Source: Saccharopolyspora hirsuta (GTDB lineage Bacteria > Actinomycetota > Actinomycetes > Mycobacteriales > Pseudonocardiaceae). Taken from it: 64,000 bases of DNA. Every line of letters begins with the position of its first letter. The stretch's first letter is position 1. The notes under the pieces were generated by a model. The model saw only the letters and a program-made list of their open reading frames with translations. It ran no database searches and was not told where the DNA came from. Shown piece after piece: positions 29,152 to 37,708 of this stretch. The translations under genes were made by a program, and so were the position numbers. The DNA lies in contig NZ_VWPH01000003.1 of the NCBI RefSeq assembly GCF_008630535.1, positions 62,001-126,000 of the forward strand. Reading direction: 5' to 3'.

Positions 29152-29466
29152 GCAGTTTCAATTGAAACTGCGGTTCCCACCCACACCGGATCGCAGTTTC
29201 AATTGAGCCTTTTCATCCTGCCCGTGGACCGCAGCTGCGAAGGGCGACCGGCACCGGTCGGCGAGGGTCGCATGCGCCGCCAGGCGCATAGCCCACCCTC
29301 GCAGCTCGCACCGCCGCGGGTTCTCAGCGTTCGCCTGGCGAGGACGGCCCAACTGCCGTGTATTGGCATACATAAAGTTGGGCACCCGCAGTCCAGGCGG
29401 GCGCTGAGGTTCCGCCACCGGCACCGCCACGCAGAACGAGGTTGGAAAAACCTCAATGGAAACTGC
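29152..29466. repeat. Structured ~310-bp intergenic repeat, copy R2
   Basis: Copy R2 begins with a perfect 20-bp palindrome (29152-29171, core TTTCAATTGAAA), followed by an inner end GCAGTTTCAATTGAG (29193-29207) that mirrors the right end CTCAATGGAAACTGC (about 29452-29466), a TIR-like pair. The covarying stem is GCCCAACT (29347-29354) with AGTTGGGC (29376-29383), different from the other copies but self-complementary. The loop of the first hairpin has one extra C relative to R1, which breaks any shared reading frame. Confidence 0.87.
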
Positions 29467-29487
29467 ACCTCCCGGACGTCCGACGGC

Positions 29488-30594
29488 TCAGCTGGCCGAG
29501 GTGATGTCCCGGTCGCCGAAGTCCGCCGGGTCGACCGCTTCGGCGACCACCTCGTGCGGCTTCAGCCGCCCGTCGCGGATCTCCTCCGCGTAGTGGCACG
29601 CCACCCGGTGCCCGGGCTTCAGCTCGCGCAGCGCCGGGCGCTCCGTGTCGCAGCGGTTCGGCTGGCGCCACGGGCAGCGGGTGTGGAAGCGGCAGCCCGC
29701 CGGGGGGTTGGCCGGGGACGGCAGGTCGCCCGAGAGCAGGATCTGCTCGCGCGAGTCCTCCACGGTCGGGTCCGGCACCGGGACCGCCGACAGCAGCGCC
29801 TTGGAGTACGGGTGCAGCGGTTCCGCGTAGAGGTCGTCCGATGTGGACTCCTCCACGATGCCGCCGAGGTACATCACCCCGACCCGGTCCGCGATGTGCC
29901 GCACCACCGCCAGGTCGTGCGCGATCACCAGGTAGGTCAGGCCGAACTCGGCCTGCAGGTCCTCCAGCAGGTTCACCACCTGCGCCTGCACCGAGACGTC
30001 CAGCGCCGACACCGGTTCGTCGGCCACCAGCAGCTCCGGGCCCACCGACAGCGCGCGGGCGATGCCGATGCGCTGGCGCTGGCCGCCGGAGAACTCGTGC
30101 GGGTACTTGCGCAGCGAGGTCGACGGCAGGCCGACCGCGGCGAGCAGCTCCCGCAGCTTCTTGTCGGTGGCCTCGCGGCCGGTGTCCATGCCGTGCGCGC
30201 GCATGCCCTCGACCAGCAGCGACTGCACCGACTGCCGGGGGTCGAGGGAGGACAGCGGGTCCTGGAAGACCATCTGCATGCGGCGGCGCATCCGGCGCAG
30301 CGGCTCGCCCTTCATCCCGGACAGGTCGACGCCGTCGAACACCACCCTGCCGCCGGTCGGCTTCTCCAGCCGCAGCACCGCGCGCCCCAGCGTCGACTTG
30401 CCGCAGCCGGACTCCCCGACCAGGCCGTAGGTCTCGCCGCGCTCGATGCGCAGCGACACCCCGTCCACGGCGTAGACGTGGCCGACCGTGCGGTCCAGCA
30501 CCACGCCGCGCTTGATCGGGAAGTGCACGGCGACGTCCTCGACGTCGATCAGCACGTCCCGGGACTCCCCGGCAGTTTCCAGGGTCTCGGTCAT
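29488..30594 (-). CDS. Peptide ABC transporter ATP-binding protein (DppF/OppF type)
   Basis: A 368-aa ABC ATPase: Walker [10 protein letters not shown], signature [14 protein letters not shown], Walker [13 protein letters not shown], and a C-terminal oligopeptide-transporter extension with the cysteine-containing segment [16 protein letters not shown] typical of the OppD/F C-terminal motif. It energises uptake of di/oligopeptides or related solutes with the DppD partner. It is the promoter-distal gene of the cluster and is separated from dppD by an about 440-bp composite repeat (R3), unusual for an operon in which these two genes normally overlap. Confidence 0.93.
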   Translation of the reverse strand: MTETLETAGESRDVLIDVEDVAVHFPIKRGVVLDRTVGHVYAVDGVSLRIERGETYGLVGESGCGKSTLGRAVLRLEKPTGGRVVFDGVDLSGMKGEPLRRMRRRMQMVFQDPLSSLDPRQSVQSLLVEGMRAHGMDTGREATDKKLRELLAAVGLPSTSLRKYPHEFSGGQRQRIGIARALSVGPELLVADEPVSALDVSVQAQVVNLLEDLQAEFGLTYLVIAHDLAVVRHIADRVGVMYLGGIVEESTSDDLYAEPLHPYSKALLSAVPVPDPTVEDSREQILLSGDLPSPANPPAGCRFHTRCPWRQPNRCDTERPALRELKPGHRVACHYAEEIRDGRLKPHEVVAEAVDPADFGDRDITSAS

Positions 30595-30761
30595 GCGGTT
30601 CCGCCTCTCCGCGATTTTCCGTGGTGGTCGCGCCCGGGATCGAACTCACGTTTCGCGGTTTCTTGTGGCCAAGTCACATCACGGTCCCCTGAGGCGCGGT
30701 TGAGCAGGGCTCCAGTTGGCACAAGAGGTGTCACGGTGCCTCCACCGGAGGCTTCCCCGCC

Positions 30762-31199
30762 GCAAGTTCCATTGAGGTTTTTCCAGCCTCGTTCTGCGTG
30801 GCGGTGCCGGTGGCGGAACCTCAGCGCCCGCCTGGCTGTGGGGTCCCTGACTGATGTATGACCGATACACGGCGTCAGGGCCGTCCTCGCCAGGCGAACG
30901 CTGAGAACCCGCGGCGGTGCGAGTTGCGAGGGTGGGCTATGCGCCTGCGGCGCATGCGACACCTGCCGACCGGTGCAGTTCGCCCTTCGCAGCTGCGGTC
31001 CACGGGCAGGATGAACAAGTTCAATGGAAATCAGACGTCCAATTTCAATGGAAATCGCATCAGGTTCTCCACAGGAACCGGCGAGTTGTCCACAGGCACC
31101 GGTGTGTCGGGAGCCGACACACCGGTGGTCCGCAAGTTCCCTTGAAATCTCAGGTTCGATTTCAAGGGAAATCGGACGTCGAAGTTCCATTGAAATTGC
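30762..31199 (-). repeat. Structured intergenic repeat, copy R3 (composite, inverted orientation)
   Basis: R3 lies inside the dpp operon between dppD and dppF, in the opposite orientation to R1/R2. Its covarying stem reads CCCTGAC (30845-30851) with GTCAGGG (30874-30880). Beyond the core, 31022-31199 carries extra copies of the TTTC-NNNN-GAAA end palindrome (including TTTCAAGGGAAA and TTTCCATTGAA forms) and a perfect 14-bp hairpin CACCGGTGTGTCGG (31097-31110) with CCGACACACCGGTG (31114-31127). A similar TGTCGG/CCGACA hairpin occurs in R7, so this is a recurring module. Confidence 0.85.
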
Positions 31200-31225
31200 A
31201 CGGGGACACAGGGTCCGGGAGGGCG

Positions 31226-32221
31226 TCATGACGCCTCCACCGGGGTTTGCGCTTCGCGCACCGGGTTGTGGCAGCGCAGGAGGCGGGCGCCGACGTCGAT
31301 GCTCACGTCCGGGGTCTGCTGCTCGCAGACCTCCAGCGCGTTCGGGCAGCGCGGGCAGAACGCGCACCCCGCGTCCCACGGGATGTTGTCGCTGACCGAG
31401 CCCTTGATCGGCGAAAGCCGCTGGCCGCGCGGGGCGTCCAGGCGCGGGATCGAGGCCAGCAGCCCGGCGGTGTACGGGTGCCGCGGGCGCGCGAACAGCT
31501 CGTGCCGCGCGGCGCGCTCCACCACCCGGCCCGCGTAGAGCACGTTCACCTCGTCGCAGAGCCCGGCCACCACGCCCAGGTCGTGCGTGATCATGATCAG
31601 CGCGGTCTCGGTCTCGGCGACCAGCTCCGCCAGCAGCCGCAGGATCTGCGCCTGGATCGTCACGTCCAGCGCGGTGGTCGGCTCGTCGGCGATCAGCAGC
31701 CGCGGCTTGCACGCCAGCGCCATCGCGATCAGCGCGCGCTGCCGCATCCCGCCAGAGAGCTGGTGCGGGTACTCCTTGAGCCGCCGCCGCGGGTCCGGGA
31801 TGCCCACCCGGCGCAGCAGGTCCTCGGCCTCCGGCATCGCTTCCTTGCGCGACAGGCCGCGGTGCTGCTCGATGACCTCGGAGACCTGCAGCCCGATCGA
31901 CACCACCGGGTTCAGCGAGGTCAGCGGGTCCTGGAACACCATGCTCAGGTCGCTGCCGCGGCGCTGGTCGAGCTCCCGCTTCGACAGCCCGAGCAGGTCG
32001 GTGCCGTCGAAGCGCACCGACCCGGAGACCTCCGCGCCGCGGCTCGGCAGCAGCCCCATGATCGCCAGCGAGGTGACCGACTTCCCGCACCCGGACTCGC
32101 CGACCAGGCCGACGGTGCGGCCGGGTTCGACGTCGAAGGAGATGCCGTCCACCGCGGTCACCGGCGGTTCGCCCTTGCGGGCGAAGACGACCGAGAGGTC
32201 GCGGACTTCCAGCAGTGCCAT
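31226..32221 (-). CDS. Peptide ABC transporter ATP-binding protein (DppD/OppD type)
   Basis: A 331-aa ABC ATPase with Walker [10 protein letters not shown], signature LSGGMRQRALIAMAL, Walker B LLIADEPTTALD and the OppD/F C-terminal cysteine segment (CAFCPRCPNALEVCEQ). ATG 32221 follows GGAAGG. It is 13 bp downstream of the dppC-like permease gene. It pairs with the DppF-type ATPase to drive import through DppB/DppC. Confidence 0.94.
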   Translation of the reverse strand: MALLEVRDLSVVFARKGEPPVTAVDGISFDVEPGRTVGLVGESGCGKSVTSLAIMGLLPSRGAEVSGSVRFDGTDLLGLSKRELDQRRGSDLSMVFQDPLTSLNPVVSIGLQVSEVIEQHRGLSRKEAMPEAEDLLRRVGIPDPRRRLKEYPHQLSGGMRQRALIAMALACKPRLLIADEPTTALDVTIQAQILRLLAELVAETETALIMITHDLGVVAGLCDEVNVLYAGRVVERAARHELFARPRHPYTAGLLASIPRLDAPRGQRLSPIKGSVSDNIPWDAGCAFCPRCPNALEVCEQQTPDVSIDVGARLLRCHNPVREAQTPVEAS

Positions 32222-32234
32222 GCGAATCCTTCCG

Positions 32235-33167
32235 TCAACGCCGGCGCTTCGGGTCCAGCGCGTCCCGCAGGGACTCGCCGACCAGGGTGAAGCCGAGGGC
32301 GACCAGGATGATGCAGCTCGCCGGCCAGAACGCCAGCTGCGGGTGCGAGTCGATGATGTTCTGCGCGCCGCCGAGCATCTGGCCCCACTCCGGGACCGAG
32401 TCGTCGGCCGCGCCGAGGCCCAGGAAGGACAGCGCCGCCGCGTCGATGATCGCCACCGCCAGCACCAGCGTGGCCTGCACGATCACCGGGCCGAGCGCGT
32501 TCGGCAGCATGTGCCGGAACACGATCGAGCTCTCCTTCACGCCCAGCGCCCGCGCCGCCAGCACGTGATCGCTGGCGCGCTGCGCCAGCATCGTGCCGCG
32601 CAGCAGGCGGCCGAAGATCGGCACCTGCACGATCGCCACCGCCAGGATCACGGTGAACTGGCTCTGCTGCACGAACAGCGCGCCGATCGACACCGCCAGC
32701 AGCAGCGACGGCACCGACAGCATCACGTCCACGACGCGCATGACCACCGAGTCCACCCAGCCGCCGAACGCCCCGGCGAGCACGCCCAGCACCAGACCGC
32801 CGCCGAGGCCGATCACGGTGGCCAGCACCGCGACCAGCAGCGTCTGCTGGGAACCCAGCAGCAGCCGGGAGAACAGGTCGCGGCCGTACTGGTCGCCGCC
32901 GAGCGGGAAGCCCTCCTGCGGCGGCGGGATCATGTTCTCCGCGCGGGACACCTGGTCCACCAGCACCCGCTGCGCCGGGTCGTGCGGGGCCAGCAGCGGC
33001 GCCAGCAGCGCCACCAGCACGAACACCGCGATGATCACCGCGCCGACGACGAACACCGGGTTGCGCTTGAGCCGCCGCCACGCGGACGCGGCCAGGCTCA
33101 CCCCGGCGTCCGCCGACGACTCCGCCAGCGCGTCGATGCGCTCCTTGCGCTGCGATTTCAGAGCCAT
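32235..33167 (-). CDS. Peptide ABC transporter permease (DppC/OppC type)
   Basis: A 310-aa permease of the binding-protein-dependent transport family. An N-terminal helix (FVVGAVIIAVFVLVALLAPL) precedes a periplasmic segment with AENMIPPPQEGFPLGGDQYG, the usual DppC substrate-docking loop, then five helices and the EAA-type loop (ALGVKESSIVFRHMLPNALG). It is 4 bp from the dppB gene and transcribed with it. Forms a heterodimer with DppB. Confidence 0.94.
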   Translation of the reverse strand: MALKSQRKERIDALAESSADAGVSLAASAWRRLKRNPVFVVGAVIIAVFVLVALLAPLLAPHDPAQRVLVDQVSRAENMIPPPQEGFPLGGDQYGRDLFSRLLLGSQQTLLVAVLATVIGLGGGLVLGVLAGAFGGWVDSVVMRVVDVMLSVPSLLLAVSIGALFVQQSQFTVILAVAIVQVPIFGRLLRGTMLAQRASDHVLAARALGVKESSIVFRHMLPNALGPVIVQATLVLAVAIIDAAALSFLGLGAADDSVPEWGQMLGGAQNIIDSHPQLAFWPASCIILVALGFTLVGESLRDALDPKRRR

Positions 33168-33171
33168 GACC

Positions 33172-34182
33172 TCACCGTGTCCGCAGTCGTGGGTCGATCA
33201 ACGCGTACGAGAGGTCCACCAGCAGGTTGACCAGCACGTACACCATCGCCGAAGCCAGGATCACCACTTGCAGCACCGGGAAGTCCTTGCGCTCGAAGCC
33301 CAGCGCGACCGCCTGCCCGATGCCGGCGATGTTGAACACCCGCTCGGTCAGCACCGCCCCGGCCAGCAGCGCACCGGTCTGCAGGCCGATCGTGGTGACC
33401 ACCGGCAGCATCGCGTTGTGCAGGATGTGCCGACGGCGGATGACCATCGCGCCCAGGCCCTTCGCCCGCGCGGTGCGCACGTAGTCCTCGTCCATCACGT
33501 CCAGCACCGCGGCCCGGGTGATCCGGAAGATCACCGCGAACGGGATGGTGGACAGCGCGATGGCCGGGAGCACCAGGTGCACGAACGAGTTCCACGCGGC
33601 GTCCCACTCGCGGGTCATCAGCCCGTCGAGGATGTAGAAGCCGGTGATCCGGGTGGCGTCCAGCCCGGCGTCCTGCCGACCGGACGCGGGCAGCACGCCC
33701 AGCTGGACGGCGAACACGAACTTCAGCAGGAACGCCAGGAAGAACACCGGCACCGCGACGCCCACCAGCGACCACGTGATGCTCAGGTTGTCCAGCCAGC
33801 TGCCGCGCTTGCGGGCGGCCAGGTAGCCCAGCGGGATGCCGATCGCGACCGCCAGCAGCAGCGCCAGGATCGACAGCTCCAGCGTCGCCGGGAAGCGGGT
33901 CAGGAACACCTCCAGCGCGGGCGACCCGGGCTGGACGCCGGTCGAGGTGCCGAAGTCACCGGTGACGGCGCGGCCCAGGAACCGCCAGTACTGCACGAAG
34001 ATCGGCTGGTCCATGCCGAGGTCGGCTTCCAGCTTGGCCCGCGCCTCCGGCGTGGCGCGGTCCCCCAGCATCGCCGACACCGGCCCGCCGGGCAGCGACC
34101 GCAGCCAGGCGAACAGCAGGACCGACAGGACGAAGACGACCAGCACCAGCTGCGCCAGTCGCCGGATCGTGTAGCGGAGCAC
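33172..34182 (-). CDS. Peptide ABC transporter permease (DppB/OppB type)
   Basis: A 336-aa permease with the family N-terminus VLRYTIRRLAQLVLVVFVLS from a GTG start, the periplasmic insert with EAD-LGMDQPIFVQYWRF, and the EAA loop DEDYVRTARAKGLG. The early LRSLPGGP segment (usually PGDP) is typical. It sits 97 bp downstream of the substrate-binding protein gene, with two TTTCGCGCGAAA palindromes in the gap. Confidence 0.94.
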   Translation of the reverse strand: MLRYTIRRLAQLVLVVFVLSVLLFAWLRSLPGGPVSAMLGDRATPEARAKLEADLGMDQPIFVQYWRFLGRAVTGDFGTSTGVQPGSPALEVFLTRFPATLELSILALLLAVAIGIPLGYLAARKRGSWLDNLSITWSLVGVAVPVFFLAFLLKFVFAVQLGVLPASGRQDAGLDATRITGFYILDGLMTREWDAAWNSFVHLVLPAIALSTIPFAVIFRITRAAVLDVMDEDYVRTARAKGLGAMVIRRRHILHNAMLPVVTTIGLQTGALLAGAVLTERVFNIAGIGQAVALGFERKDFPVLQVVILASAMVYVLVNLLVDLSYALIDPRLRTR

Positions 34183-34218
34183 GCAAACCCCCGTTGCTCA
34201 GTTCGGCAGCGAGCGCGT

Positions 34219-34273
34219 TTTCGCGCGAAACCGACGGGCCCGTGCGGGAGCCGCGCCGATTTCGCGCGAAATC
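34219..34273. repeat. Two TTTCGCGCGAAA palindromes between dppA and dppB
   Basis: TTTCGCGCGAAA occurs at 34219-34230 and within GATTTCGCGCGAAATC at 34258-34273. These share the TTTC-NNNN-GAAA form of the end motif of the 310-bp repeats, but with a GCGC centre. They could attenuate or stabilise the mRNA between the abundant binding-protein message and the permease genes. Confidence 0.7.
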
Positions 34274-34279
34274 GTCAGC

Positions 34280-35974
34280 TCACTGACCCGAGACGCTCAC
34301 CGAGGCGAACTCTTCGGCGGTCAGCGGCGAGGTCTGCAGACCCTCCACCTTGGAATTGGTCACGATCGCCGGCGGCGAGTGCGACAGCGGGATCGCCGGC
34401 AGGTACTCGGACAGCAGCTTGCGGTTGATGTCCTGGTACATCTGGTTGCGCTTGGCCTCGTCCGGCTCGCTGTCGGCCGCCTTCAGCTGGTTGGCCAGGT
34501 CCGCGCCCCACGGCGAGCCCGCCGTGTAGAAGCGGTTCTCCGTGGTGCCGAAGAAGGTGCCGATGAAGTTGTCCGGCGTGTTGTAGTCACCGGTCCAGCC
34601 GAGCAGGAATAGGTCGGCCTTGGCGTTGTCGACGTCGTCGATGTAGCCGCCGTTCCACGGCTTGCTGACCGGGTTCACGGTGATGCCCACCTCGCGCAGG
34701 TCCTCCGCGAGGGCGTTGTAGATGCCCTGCGGGTCCGGCATGTACGGCCGGGTCACCTCGGTGGGCCAGTAGAAGTTCACCGTCAGGTTCGGCACGCCCG
34801 CCTCGGCGAGCAGCTGCTTGGCCTTGGCCGGGTCGTGCGGGTACTTCTGCACGTCGGAGGCGTAGCCGTCCACCGTTTCCGGGTAGAACTGGGTCGCGAC
34901 CGAGGCGCCCTCCGGCAGGTTCGCCTTGACCAGCGTCTCGCGGTCCACCGCGTAGGCCAGCGCCTGGCGCACCCGCAGGTCCTTCAGCGCCGGGTTGTTC
35001 TTCTGGGTGATGCCCAGGTACATGATGTTGAACGGGTCGCGGACCTGGACGTTGTGCCCGGCGTCGCGCAGCGCCTTGAGGTCGGCGGCGTTCGGGTAGT
35101 CGTAGCCGTCGATGGCGCCCGACTCCAGCTCCTGCTTGCGCACCGTCTCGTCCGGGATGATGCGGAAGATCAGCTCGTTGACCTTGGCCTTCTCGCCCCA
35201 GTACTCCTCGTTGCGGGCCAGCTTGATGGTGCCGTTGCCCTCGTCGTAGGAGACGAACTTGAACGGCCCGGTGCCCGTCGGGTGCGAGCGGGAGTACTCC
35301 GGGTACACGAAGCTGTCGCCCTGGGCCTGCACGTTGTTGGCCTGGTACTTCTCCATCGCCGTCGGCGACTGCATGCTGAACGACGGGAGCCCGAGGATGT
35401 CCGGGAACTTCGAGCTGGCGCGGGTCAGGTGCACCACCGCGGTGGTCGGGTCCGGCGACTCGCAGGACTGGTACAGCGACGGCGTCTTGCCGTCGGAGAA
35501 CCCGCCGAAGTTCTCGATCCAGTAGTAGGACAGCGCGTTGTTCTGCCCGGCACCGGTCTGGTCGAACATGCGCTGGAAGTTCTTGCACACCGCTTCGGCG
35601 TTGAAGTCGGTGCCGTCGTGGAACTTCACGCCGGTGCGCAGCTTGAACGTCCAGGACTTGCCGTCCGGGGTGTGCTCCCAGGACTCCGCGAGCTCCGGTT
35701 CGACGTCGGCGGACCCGGGCTTGAACCCGACCAGCCCCTCGGTGATCTGCCGGGTGACCCGGAAGGTCTCGCCGTCGGAGGCGTAGAACGGGTCGAACCC
35801 GTCCGGGGCGCCGGCCGCGCCGAAGGTGAACGTGCCGCCCTCACCGCCGCCCGCCTCGCGCTGCGACTGCGCGCAAGCGGCCAGCGAGGTGGCCGCGACC
35901 AGTGCGACACCGACGGTGGCGACACGGCGCCGCGTGGTGAGCGGACGTCGTGACGCCGATGGAGCTCTGCTCAT
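34280..35974 (-). CDS. Peptide ABC transporter substrate-binding lipoprotein (DppA/OppA type, SBP family 5)
   Basis: A 564-aa solute-binding protein of family 5. The signal peptide ends in a lipobox LAAC (Cys34), so the mature protein is a membrane-anchored lipoprotein. Motifs include FDPFYASDGETFRVTRQITEGLVG, the GVKFHDGTDFNAEAV hallmark, LKDLRVRQALAYAVDRE and WNGGYIDDVDNAKADLFLLGW. Start ATG 35974. It is the first gene of the dppABCD-F cluster; a small inverted repeat TTAGG-ACTA-CCTAA (36068-36081) lies about 95 bp upstream. Substrate is probably di/oligopeptides but family 5 also covers nickel and sugars. Confidence 0.92.
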   Translation of the reverse strand: MSRAPSASRRPLTTRRRVATVGVALVAATSLAACAQSQREAGGGEGGTFTFGAAGAPDGFDPFYASDGETFRVTRQITEGLVGFKPGSADVEPELAESWEHTPDGKSWTFKLRTGVKFHDGTDFNAEAVCKNFQRMFDQTGAGQNNALSYYWIENFGGFSDGKTPSLYQSCESPDPTTAVVHLTRASSKFPDILGLPSFSMQSPTAMEKYQANNVQAQGDSFVYPEYSRSHPTGTGPFKFVSYDEGNGTIKLARNEEYWGEKAKVNELIFRIIPDETVRKQELESGAIDGYDYPNAADLKALRDAGHNVQVRDPFNIMYLGITQKNNPALKDLRVRQALAYAVDRETLVKANLPEGASVATQFYPETVDGYASDVQKYPHDPAKAKQLLAEAGVPNLTVNFYWPTEVTRPYMPDPQGIYNALAEDLREVGITVNPVSKPWNGGYIDDVDNAKADLFLLGWTGDYNTPDNFIGTFFGTTENRFYTAGSPWGADLANQLKAADSEPDEAKRNQMYQDINRKLLSEYLPAIPLSHSPPAIVTNSKVEGLQTSPLTAEEFASVSVSGQ

Positions 35975-36329
35975 GGAAGCACCTCAGTGTGTCTCAGGTC
36001 TCAGAGTTCCGTGAGACTAACCCGCAGCACGCGTTCACTGGAGTCCCCGAGGTTACGATCCGACTACTTAGGACTACCTAATGAACCGGTCGATATCGGG
36101 CATTCATCCGCTCGGACCAGCGAATTCTCCTACTTGCCGATCGAGCAACATCGGACCGGATTTACGGCAAATACGGGAAAAACCGCTAACGCCCCGCCGA
36201 GTTCACAGACCGGGGAAAGGCACAGCTGCGACCAGCTGAACTACGACAGGAAGAGGAGTGCGAGCGAACACCTCGAAGCCCGCATCGTCAGGCAAGCGGC
36301 GTCAGCCGCTTTCGGCGGTAAACAGCGAC
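35975..36329. other. AT-richer intergenic region upstream of the peptide transporter
   Basis: This 355-bp stretch is distinctly AT-richer than its surroundings between about 36030 and 36240. It contains the inverted repeat TTAGGACTACCTAA (36068-36081), which may be a regulator site for the transporter operon. No gene is supported. Confidence 0.45.
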
Positions 36330-36548
36330 CGCGAAGCGTGACTGGTGCCGTGCCGCGAGGGTCGCATGCGCCGCAGGCGCATAGCTCACCCTCGCAACTC
36401 GCACCGCCGCGGGTTCTCAGAGGTCGCCTGGCGAGGACAGCCCGTTCGCCGTGTATTGGACATACATCAGAACGGGATCCCGCAGCCAGGCGGCCTCTGA
36501 GGTTCCGCTACCCGCACCGCCGCGCAAACCAGCCACTGGAACTTCCGA
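36330..36548. repeat. Structured intergenic repeat, copy R4 (5' truncated)
   Basis: R4 lacks the left TIR and the first 60-70 bp of the core but keeps the hairpins. The covarying stem is CCCGTTC (36441-36447) with GAACGGG (36470-36476). The enclosing long-range stem also changes in step: CTCAGAGG (36416-36423) with CCTCTGAG (36494-36501) and GCCTGG (36426-36431) with CCAGGC (36486-36491), where other copies have CTCAGCG with CGCTGAG. The right end is degenerate (CCACTGGAACTTCC). It ends within a few bases of the recR stop. Confidence 0.82.
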
Positions 36549-36551
36549 TGG

Positions 36552-37148
36552 CTACAGGGCTCGGCGACCTGAAAGAGCCCTGCCCAAGGTGAGCTCGTCG
36601 GCGAATTCGAGGTCGCCGCCCATCGGGAGACCGGAGGCGAGGCGGGTGACCGTCAGACCGGGGAAGTCGCGGAGCATCCGGACCAGGTAGGTCGCGGTCG
36701 CCTCGCCCTCGGTGTTCGGGTCGGTCGCGATGATCACCTCGGTGATGTCGTCCTGCCCGATGCGGGCCAGCAGCTCGCGCACCCGCAGCTGGTCCGGGCC
36801 CACCCCGGACAGCGGGTCCAGCGCGCCGCCGAGCACGTGGTACCGCCCCTTGAACTCGCGGGTGCGCTCGATGGCCAGCACGTCCTTGGGTTCCTCGACG
36901 ACGCACACCAGCGTCTTGTCGCGGCGGGCGTCCCGGCAGATGCGGCAGGTGGCCTCCTCGGAGACGTTGCCGCAGACGTCGCAGAACACCACGCCCTCCT
37001 TGACCTTCTGCAGCACCTCCTGCAGCCGGGTCACGTCCGCGGGCTCAGCCGCGAGCAGGTGGAAGGCGATGCGCTGCGCGCTCTTCGGACCGATGCCCGG
37101 CAACCTGCCGAGCTCGTCGATCAAATCCTGTACCGGACCTTCGTACAC
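36552..37148 (-). CDS. recR: Recombination protein RecR
   Basis: The 198-aa product is a standard RecR: helix-hairpin-helix ([20 protein letters not shown]), four-cysteine zinc finger ([18 protein letters not shown]) and Toprim domain ([16 protein letters not shown], then [15 protein letters not shown]). It acts with RecF/RecO to load RecA at gaps. It lies downstream of ybaB in the conserved bacterial ybaB-recR arrangement (dnaX is also nearby, though an S9 peptidase gene on the other strand intervenes). Start ATG 37148. Confidence 0.97.
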   Translation of the reverse strand: MYEGPVQDLIDELGRLPGIGPKSAQRIAFHLLAAEPADVTRLQEVLQKVKEGVVFCDVCGNVSEEATCRICRDARRDKTLVCVVEEPKDVLAIERTREFKGRYHVLGGALDPLSGVGPDQLRVRELLARIGQDDITEVIIATDPNTEGEATATYLVRMLRDFPGLTVTRLASGLPMGGDLEFADELTLGRALSGRRAL

Positions 37149-37174
37149 TTCTCGCTCGTTTCGAGGGACTGCAC

Positions 37175-37226
37175 AGCTTCAACTGAAACTGCGATCACGG
37201 CTGGTGCACAGCTTCAATCGAAACCG
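37175..37226. repeat. Two end-motif-like palindromes between ybaB and recR
   Basis: Near-palindromes CAGCTTCAACTGAAACTG (from 37175) and CAGCTTCAATCGAAACCG (from 37210) sit in the ybaB-recR gap. They match the TTTCAATTGAAA end motif of the 310-bp repeats in degenerate form, without any core attached: either solo ends left after loss of an element or an independent short-palindrome family. Confidence 0.65.
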
Positions 37227-37234
37227 GGCGGCGA

Positions 37235-37582
37235 TCACATGCCGGGCAGGCTCAGCCCGCCGAGGCCACCACCGCCGAGGCCGCTGGTCAGCGGGCCCAT
37301 CTTCTCCGCCTGCAGCTCCTGCGCCGCGCGGTTGGCGTCGCGGACCGCGGCGACCACCAGGTCCGCCAGGGTCTCGGTGTCCTCCGGGTCGGCCGCCTTC
37401 GGGTCGATCGCGAGCCCCTTCAGCTCACCGGCACCGCTCACCGTCGCGGTCACCAGCCCGCCGCCGGCGCTGCCCGAGACCTCGGCGTCGGCGAGCTCCT
37501 GCTGCGCAGTCATCAGCTGCTGCTGCATCTTCTGCGCCTGTTCCATGATCTGCTGCATGTTCGGCTGGCCACCAGGCTGCAC
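37235..37582 (-). CDS. YbaB/EbfC family nucleoid-associated protein
   Basis: A 115-aa protein typical of the family: a Gln/Met-rich N-terminus ([20 protein letters not shown]), a core [20 protein letters not shown] and a C-terminal [20 protein letters not shown] helix, ending in a Gly-rich tail. YbaB binds DNA as a dimer and is usually encoded next to recR, as here. Start ATG 37582. Confidence 0.95.
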   Translation of the reverse strand: MQPGGQPNMQQIMEQAQKMQQQLMTAQQELADAEVSGSAGGGLVTATVSGAGELKGLAIDPKAADPEDTETLADLVVAAVRDANRAAQELQAEKMGPLTSGLGGGGLGGLSLPGM

Positions 37583-37708
37583 CGTGTTCCTCCTCGTCTC
37601 GCGGGACCCGCGCCACCCCGCACGGGGGGTACAACCCCAGCCTAGAGAATGCTCGGCCCGACCCGTCGACCCCTGTGCTCAGCGGGTCGCGCGTGACAGG
37701 GTGTCGGC

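Noticed and set aside
29038-30861. Protein-coding reading of the structured repeats (Arg/His-rich peptides common to several copies)
   Set aside because: Copies differ by single-base indels in hairpin loops, which break the frame, and changes preserve base pairing rather than codons.
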